This document shows positions 57,481 through 64,000 of a DNA stretch of 64,000 bases, piece by piece; within the stretch, counting starts at the first letter, position 1; every line of letters starts with the position of its first letter. Below the pieces are notes generated by a model. That model was given only the letters and a program-made list of their open reading frames with translations. It ran no database searches and was not told where the DNA came from. The DNA comes from Gnetum montanum (Eukaryota > Streptophyta > Gnetopsida > Gnetales > Gnetaceae): NCBI GenBank assembly GCA_015680685.1, contig MNCI01004512.1:49375-113374 (forward strand), in the 5' to 3' direction. The position numbers and the translations under genes are program-made.

Positions 57481-60375
57481 TTCATTTCTTCCCTAGGAAA
57501 GGTGGTATCATCACTTCATGGATGGACTCTTTATTGGCAAGAATGTCTTCGCTAACTAGAATTGAAGTCAACATTTTGACTAAGACTTTGTAGTGAGCAA
57601 AAGAAGTCATTACTAGGTCATACAGGCTAAGAGAAGTATTTTTTTGTTTCAAGGACTATTTCACCTATTCCATGGCATTAAGGAAGTCTTTGTCATTGGT
57701 TGTTGTTTTCTCATTCTTTTTGACTTTAACTTCCTCCATTCATCCCAGGATTTGAACTTCATGTTTTAAGGTTTATGGATTAACCTCCTTTTCCTTCTCT
57801 TATTGTTTTTGGTCCTCCATTGGCTTAATGGTTGAGGCATTTTGAGTGTTAGAGTTCATGGAAATGGCTAAAATGGGTGCAAGTCTCTATGGGCCCACCT
57901 CATTTCAAGCCTTCATATGGTTGTTGTCCTTGGCCATGGGCTTTGGTGTAGACTTCTTACATTTCTTGGCAGGTGATTTCTTGTTGTTTGGTTATAAAGA
58001 AGTTATTGTATTGGCAACCATGGAATGTGGTTCATCAATTTGGATTATAGGTGTAGTGGTGGCTAGAGGGGACACTCTAATGATGAATGGTTCTTTGGGA
58101 GGCATTGGTGATGGTATCCTTACAACAAAAGGAGTCCTTGAACTTGATGAAGTTGAGGAACCCCTTTCATCATGAGGAGGTACCCGAATCACGAACAACT
58201 CCCTAGTAGATCTTTGATTGTTGTTGATGTTAAATGCTACTATCATGTATAGGTTTTTGTTTACATTTAATGGGTCTTTATATATTTTCATTGATTGGTT
58301 TTGAGGCCTAAAAAAATTTAAGGTGTTGAGCACTAGATTTCTATTATCTATCATCTTTTGTAGGTCATTCTTTAGGAGTAAATAAAAATTGGTGTCATGG
58401 CTTGACAATTGATGATAGTGAAAACAATTGATCAAGTTTGAAGCATTTTGGTACTGGTAGATCATCCTTGGTTTCTAGCATGAGATCCTTAGAAATTTTA
58501 CATAATTGATCATGCCTCTTGTAGGCATTTCCAGTCATATGCTTGTATTAGATTCAACCACTCTTGAGCAACTAGTCAAGGAGCTTGGATAACTTTAGAG
58601 GAAACATGATATATTTCAACTAATATTTTCTCTCAAAGTTAGGCCTAGATTTGTTTGATGTAGAGGCCCCCAAATGTTGATAGTTGATTGGCTATGATAG
58701 GAGCCTTGGGTTGACTTGTTTTTGACCCTTGCGAAGTCTTGTTTCCTTTGGCCATGATGGCCATGACTACTAGTTCTACTTTTCCTTATCCTTGTCCTTC
58801 ATTTTGTGTTGATTCTTGTATGATACATAGGTAGGGTCATGACTAGAATTGACAATATGCTCTATGTTTTTAGTTTATGTGAAAGCTTGGATAAGATACT
58901 ACAGGTCTAAGTAATAAAGTTTGAACTTGATGAAGTCATTGACCATCCCCTTGAAGATGGCTAGAAGGTGGATTTTAGCTACAGGCTTAGGAATATTATT
59001 AAGTAGAGCATTTCATCTTTGGATAAAATTTTGAATAAGTTTAAGAGACCCCCTATTTTATTTTCATTAGTTGATCCAAAATAATGTCCAGTTTTAAGTT
59101 GTACTTAAAACGATTCACAGTGTGAAATCAATTCCTCGAGTGAGGCAGTAGATTCTCTAGGCAACATGCGATACTTGTCTAAAACTTCCTTGTAAGGAAC
59201 ATGTGGAAAATTTGCATGATAATGTGAGGCCAAGCTTGTAGCAAGAAGCACTAAAAATGGAAGGTGGTGAGGTGTGCATTGGGATCACCTTCATCATTGT
59301 ACTTAGTGAATTATAAGAGAAAATGTTGAAAGGGAGGGTGATTTGAGGGATGGTTGGACTAATAGGATTGTCTTGATAAAAGTCCATTATTTTAACCATC
59401 TGTGTGATTGAGGCCTTGAGCTTATGTAGCTCTTCCATGAGGTCTTGGATCATCTAGAAGGTCTGATCAAAGCCTTAAGGCATTTTGGTAGGTTGGGGAC
59501 ATTATACAAATGGTTGAGGAGGAAGTTGGGAGGCTTGTGCCCTCATGATGGATAATGGCAAGGATGGAAGAGGTTATGTAATCATGGTTTTAGGGGGGCT
59601 GAATAATGAACAAGAGGTATGCACCAATATTTGAGGGAAAAAGCAAGGAAATGGGGTAAAAGAAGATTGGGTGACTTGCAATCTGACTGAGGGATCCACT
59701 AGAATTATGAAGGGATAAGCCATGATGAATACCATGGGTGATGGTTGCACAGAGCGAGGTTGTGTTGCAAATAGCATTGATGAAAAGAGTAAGGTCAATT
59801 GAGGCACAAGTTGTGCATGGTGGATGATAATGATAGGCATTGACCCAAACATGGAAAGGTAGGCTTGAGAAAAAGAGGGTTGAGAAACTTCATAGAAGAT
59901 GCAGGAAAGGCTTAACTAGATGCAAGGACATGGGGAGTTGATTTCTAGAAAAGAATCTCAATGAAGGCATTAGGTTTTGGTTTAGCCTCAAACTCATCAT
60001 GCTCCTTGTGATGACATTTTGAGTTAACCTCCACACTTAGCTCATTCATCTTTATTAACTGGGCTAATATGTATGTATGGATTTTAGTTAGTTTTATTTT
60101 GTCATAGGGAGAGGGGATGTACTCCTTCCCATTCCTATGGATTAACCTATGTTTGAATTCAGATTTTTCACATGCAATGATAAGGTCAAATTCGATTTTG
60201 ATGCATATAAAATTATAATATTCCTCATTTATCATGACAAAGTCTAGACTTTGGTCCCTCTGCCTGAGTGATTGTCTATGCTCAACAACAGCTGGGTCCT
60301 TGGGATTGTATACATGCACTACATCCTAATTTAGGGTCATGTTAGATAAGTTGATGGCTAATATAGTTGACTTAT
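57480..60375 (-). pseudogene. gag of element A
   Basis: The open stretch 59945-60319 holds the conserved N-terminal domain (FVMINEEYYNFICIKIEFDL, RLIHRNGKEYIPSPYDKIKL). The gag core is broken over 58850-59450 (DFYQDNPISPTIPQITLPF is readable). A zinc-knuckle-like CFHYHQLSSHDTNFY (about 58385-58430) has lost its last Cys, as in B. The C-terminal PF.VR repeat region is at 58060-58200. The start codon is not preserved. Confidence 0.72.
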
Positions 60376-61431
60376 GAAAAGGAATTAACCAGGTATTTAA
60401 TTGAGTTTTGAATTAAAAGTTTCAATTGGTGGAACTACCTAGTCTATAAATGATTTTAACTATGAAAATAGTAAAAACTGCAACTATAGGTGTAGTGTAG
60501 GTGACAATGGTAGTGCTATGCACTACACTAGTAAAAAAATTTCAAAATTAGTTAATTTGAAATTTTTGTTTCAAAGTGCAAGGAGTAGAGGCTTGCACTA
60601 CAATTGGCTACTAGGAAAAAAAATTAGTGTGACAAATTTCAAAGGCAGGTTTTTAGTTTTTTTGCACTAGATTCAGACCACCCAAATTGTAGTGAAAAAG
60701 ATACACTAGTTTTAGCTTTGGAAAAGAATATGTTGGCTTTGGGATTTATTGAAAAGATATGCTTAGCTTTCCATCAATAACTACATTGGTTTAGAAAAGA
60801 TAAATTGGTTTACCTTTTCCAAAAATATGCTAGTATTTTTCCCTAAGGAAAAAATATATTGGTTATAGTGTTTGTGCAAGAGATATGTTGGGTTATCAAA
60901 AGATACACTAGGGGTTCTTGGGAGAGATACATTGGGTTTCCAAGAAAAATATGTTGGGTATTCTCTATAAAAAATATGGTGATACTCCCTCAACAAATAT
61001 GCTGGTATTTTTGGAAAAGGTAAGTTGGGTTTTTTTTGGAAAAGTTATATTGATTTTGAAAAATATGCAATGCTTGTAGGAGAAGCCTAATGGAAAATTT
61101 TAAGTGGTTGCAAGTGGATGGTGGTGGCAAACATATGTTGGCCCTTAGAAAACCCAAAGGAAAATTTCAATAAACAAAATTTGTAGGTTTTCTTTAAGAA
61201 ATACATTGGCTTTCAAAAGTCTAGCAGTTACTATGAAATTTTGTAGAACACCCAAATTGACTACAATAAATACACTAGGTACAAATTGTATGAGAATGAA
61301 TGACTATGTTGGTTATTGGCAAAGTTTCAATGTAAATTTTAAAGATTTAAACTTGCAAAAAATTGGTTTTGAAAAGGAAAGAATAGGATTGGACAAAATA
61401 TTTGGGTGAAGGCCCTCCTAGTGCTAGAAAC
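60376..61431 (-). other. Leader of element A with periodic motif and decayed PBS
   Basis: From 60690 to 61210, decayed ACGCTGG copies (ATGTTGG, ACACTAG, ATGCTGG, ACATTGG), often preceded by AGAT or AAAT, recur about every 20-35 bases. The PBS-like site GGCCCTCCTAGTGCTA (61411-61426) corresponds to D's PBS with CCA changed to CTA. Confidence 0.7.
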
Positions 61432-62588
61432 TATAGCACTGGAAAAATTTAGTGTTGGAAAACCAAGGATTCTTGGTGGAATATTTTGATCTTCGATCTC
61501 ATAGGCCTCAAAAAGGGATTTAAAGCACCTTGGATGGTCTTGTTGATCATCCATGGACTTAGGATATGTCAATGAATGTAAATAAATTTGATAAAAATTG
61601 CAAATCTAATGCTAGAGAAGACACAAAATTAAAATTGACCTACATAAATGAACTATAATATTTTATTAAAATAACAAAATGTTATGAAAATAGAGTTCAA
61701 ATGAGTATAAGTTTATGTGTTTTGAATGAATAAAGAGATCCATGGAGGATGCTTGAAGCCTGATTGAGACCAGAAGAGAGTATCCTACAATTAACTTTGC
61801 AATTTAAATGTTCTAAAGTTATGCTCCTAAATCCCTTTTCTCCTTCTTTGGTACTATATCTACTTCATTGGTAGATGAATGGTTGCTGGTTGGAATTTTG
61901 GTTGATCTGCAATGCTTTGAGAGTCTTTATGCTTAGCTAGATGCACATTTTGACAAAAGTCCTTATGAAGTGGTCATCTTTGGTTTTTTATAGGTCATTG
62001 GAGTTTGGTACGTTGCTGCAAATTTCTATCATGATTGCTAACATATTTATGTAAATTTCTAATGTTGCAGATGTCAAACTCAATGTATTTCTTCATTTTG
62101 GTAAGTTTGCTGCATGAAGGCCATCAAAGATACACTAGTTTCCAAAAAAAGTATAGTGGCTTTAAAAAGATATGTTGGCTTCACCATAAGTACACTGGCC
62201 TTGTCAAAGATATGTTGGGTCTGATAGAAAATATGCTAGCCTCACCATGAAAATCACAACCCAATAATTTATACATTAGCTATAGGCAATTCCATCGTAT
62301 AAATTGCTATGACCAACATAAAAACCATGAAAAACTTAAATTTGGTGAGTCCCAAGGTATTTTTAGGCTTCCCAAGCCCATGTACATGGACGATATAACT
62401 TTTTCCACTTGGGAAGTGACAAAATAACAACTTATGAGGCATTTTTAGTCTCCATAAGTAAAAGTATGTGAGATTATAGCCTATGAACTACCCCATTTTA
62501 CAATAAGATCTTGCCCCAAGTTCAATGGAGAAGGTTATAATGCCAAGTGCTAGGAAAATAAGGCAACTATATCTATCATTATTTTTCA
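61432..62588 (-). repeat. Element A 5' LTR
   Basis: Aligns to the B LTRs (GGCCTC, CACCTTGGA and GTTGATCA blocks near 61500-61550; TTCCCAAGC and CTTTTTCCACTTGGGAAGT near 62375-62420). It is about 270 bp shorter. A TATA-like CTATAAAAAACC on the minus strand lies at 61982-61993. Six motif copies at about 20-bp spacing lie at 62127-62250. The outer end near 62588 (TTTTTCA) is approximate. Confidence 0.75.
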
Positions 62589-64000
62589 CCAAATTACAAT
62601 GGTTTTGAATGTAAGTTGCAAAATGAATTTTCTTTGTGGTGTTTTAACCATGTCATCACTAAAGGAGAAAGATTAATGGTAAGCCCTTTATAGAACCAAA
62701 ATATGCTTCTATCAATGAGTGTGGAAAATGATTTTGCCATGTTAGTGATGCTATAGAATAATTTTGAAGAATTAAAAGGTAGCACTATAAAAAGGTTTTG
62801 CCTCATTGACTTTAGCTTCTTTTTAAAAACTTATAGAGCTAAGAAGTAGTTCTACAAAACAAAAAATATAACTTTGGTCTCTATCAAGTTAGGTTTAGAA
62901 AAAGAGCATAATTTGTAGAACTAAAATCCTACTTTATAAACAAGGGTATTTTTGGTTCTACCATGTAGGCACTAGCGAAAAGGACCTTGCTCATAAAGTT
63001 AAAATTTAGCTTTACAAAATAGTTCCATTAATAGCTAAGGATGCACTAGAATATTTTGAGAGATGTTTGGCCCTCATTGCTAGATGAGCTTGTATGGCTA
63101 GTTTTTTAAAGTGAAAAATCAACTCTATGAATGGATTTGGAAATGGTTCTACAAGACACATTAGCTTCATAACTATGACAAATTCTTGAAGATGTAGCAA
63201 ATCCCACTAGATCATCTTCCATATGATGTTAGTTCTAGAGCCAAAGGCTAGTTCTATGAAGAAATTCCAGATTAGTCTTAGAAGCCACATCATTAGCATA
63301 TATGGACATAGGTTTGTCATAGAATTAGAATCCAACCTTACCATTGGGTATAAAAAATGGCTATATCACATAAGCTCTATACAGTATGAGTTCATGGAAT
63401 TAAAAATTGACTCTATGAGAAAGATCTAAAATCGTTCTATGAGCCATGTTAGCATACCAAAAATATAAGTAGAGCTATATGATAATTATATAAGGCATAC
63501 AAACAACTAAAGCGGTTTTGAAGAAACATAAAAGTCATGTAAGCCCAAGATAAAAGAAAAAAAAGTGTAGAATCAAGGAGTGATTCTACAAATTGGCTTC
63601 AAAATTCGTTTGACCATGTTAGCTCCTTCATAGAGAAAATTATAGAGCTTAAAAATGGTTCCATGAAAAAGCCCAAAAATTATTTTACAAGCCACATCAG
63701 ACCTCATCACGGATACACAAAGAATTATGCATATGCTCATTTCATTTTTAATTGAGCTCAATGAAAGTTATGACACAACATAGAATGAATTCTTTGAAGA
63801 AGCTCAAATTTACTCTTTCATGTCAAATTCCTTAATAGAATGAATATATAAAGCTTAAATTTAGTTTTACAAATAGGTCTAGAAAAGGTTCTACAAGTTG
63901 ATGTCAACAATAAGATAAAGCTAAAATAGATTAAGACTTTGAATTTAAACCCTTAAGCCTTAAATGAAGTAGCCCAATAGAATTAAAGCTTTCAATAAGT
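62589..64000. other. AT-rich flank with recurrent GGTTCTAC-like words, no gene seen
   Basis: Outside element A. GTTCTAC/GTTCTATGA words preceded by AAAATGG or AAGTA recur roughly every 50-100 bp, with AGCCACAT and AGCTC words between, suggesting a diverged repeat or the LTR of another old element. No frame longer than about 70 codons matches anything known. Confidence 0.45.

Larger units (their letters stand above)
49833..62588 (-). mobile_element. Element A, right piece: pol start, antisense gene, gag-pro, leader and 5' LTR
   Basis: Continues element A beyond D. The first 250 bp (49833-50080) match the N-terminal end of pol in B (8095-8290). Then come the minisatellite, antisense gene, protease, gag, leader and 5' LTR, in the same order as in B, which supports a single original element longer than the window piece. 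Confidence 0.88.

Noticed and set aside
1-64000. tRNA, rRNA, telomere repeats, organelle DNA or ordinary host genes
   Set aside because: None was recognised on either strand by reading; a covariance-model and organelle search would be needed to exclude small remnants.

Overview
This 64 kb window is seed-plant nuclear heterochromatin built almost entirely of nested, decayed LTR retrotransposons. No ordinary host gene, rRNA or tRNA gene was recognised. The evidence for a plant is dual-RNase-H Ty3/gypsy (Tat-like) and Ty1/copia proteins, 5-bp target duplications, GT-AG introns and a decay pattern typical of methylated plant repeats. The species cannot be named from the sequence.

Four elements can be separated by LTRs and target-site duplications; all read on the minus strand. 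Element A is the oldest host element. It lies at 1-2435, 30393-31391 and 49833-62588, and its 3' LTR is off the left edge. Element B (2436-30392) is inserted in A's reverse transcriptase/RNase H region, with LTRs 2436-3864 and 28967-30392 and TSD GCCTT. Element C is a Ty1/copia element (21740-28611) inside B's leader, with TSD GCTTT/GATTT. Element D (31392-49832) is inserted separately in A's pol start, with LTRs 31392-32936 and 48304-49832 and TSD TTTAG. D has the most CpG and the longest open frames, so it looks youngest; 62589-64000 is AT-rich flank.

A, B and D share one unusual plan, in element order: 5' LTR, PBS (TGGCGC type), motif-rich leader, gag-pro, an antisense gene, then RT, RNase H, archaeal-type RNase H, integrase, 3' LTR. 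The antisense gene lies in the space between protease and RT and is read from the plus strand. It has about eight exons at corresponding positions in all three copies (B 11598-16872, D 38807-43007, A 50688-56006) and would encode a protein of roughly 1,030-1,090 residues. That protein has a basic start, conserved globular blocks, an acidic stretch, a coiled coil and a short C-terminal tail. I do not recognise its family with confidence.

The same elements carry many copies of a short CpG-containing motif (ACGCTGG and its complement, decayed to ATGCTGG, ACACTGG and similar). It occurs in LTR U3, in the leader and directly upstream of the antisense gene. In B it forms the core of a ten-unit, about 191-bp array. 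An element-encoded antisense protein plus repeated cis motifs recalls the VANC anti-silencing system of VANDAL transposons. This is inference, but it is the most interesting hypothesis in the window.

Assembly problems are visible: a 91-N gap (44423-44513), single Ns at 5576, 11979, 46475 and 46559, an 83-bp perfect inverted repeat exactly bracketed by two of those Ns, and a poly-G tract at 21540-21567.
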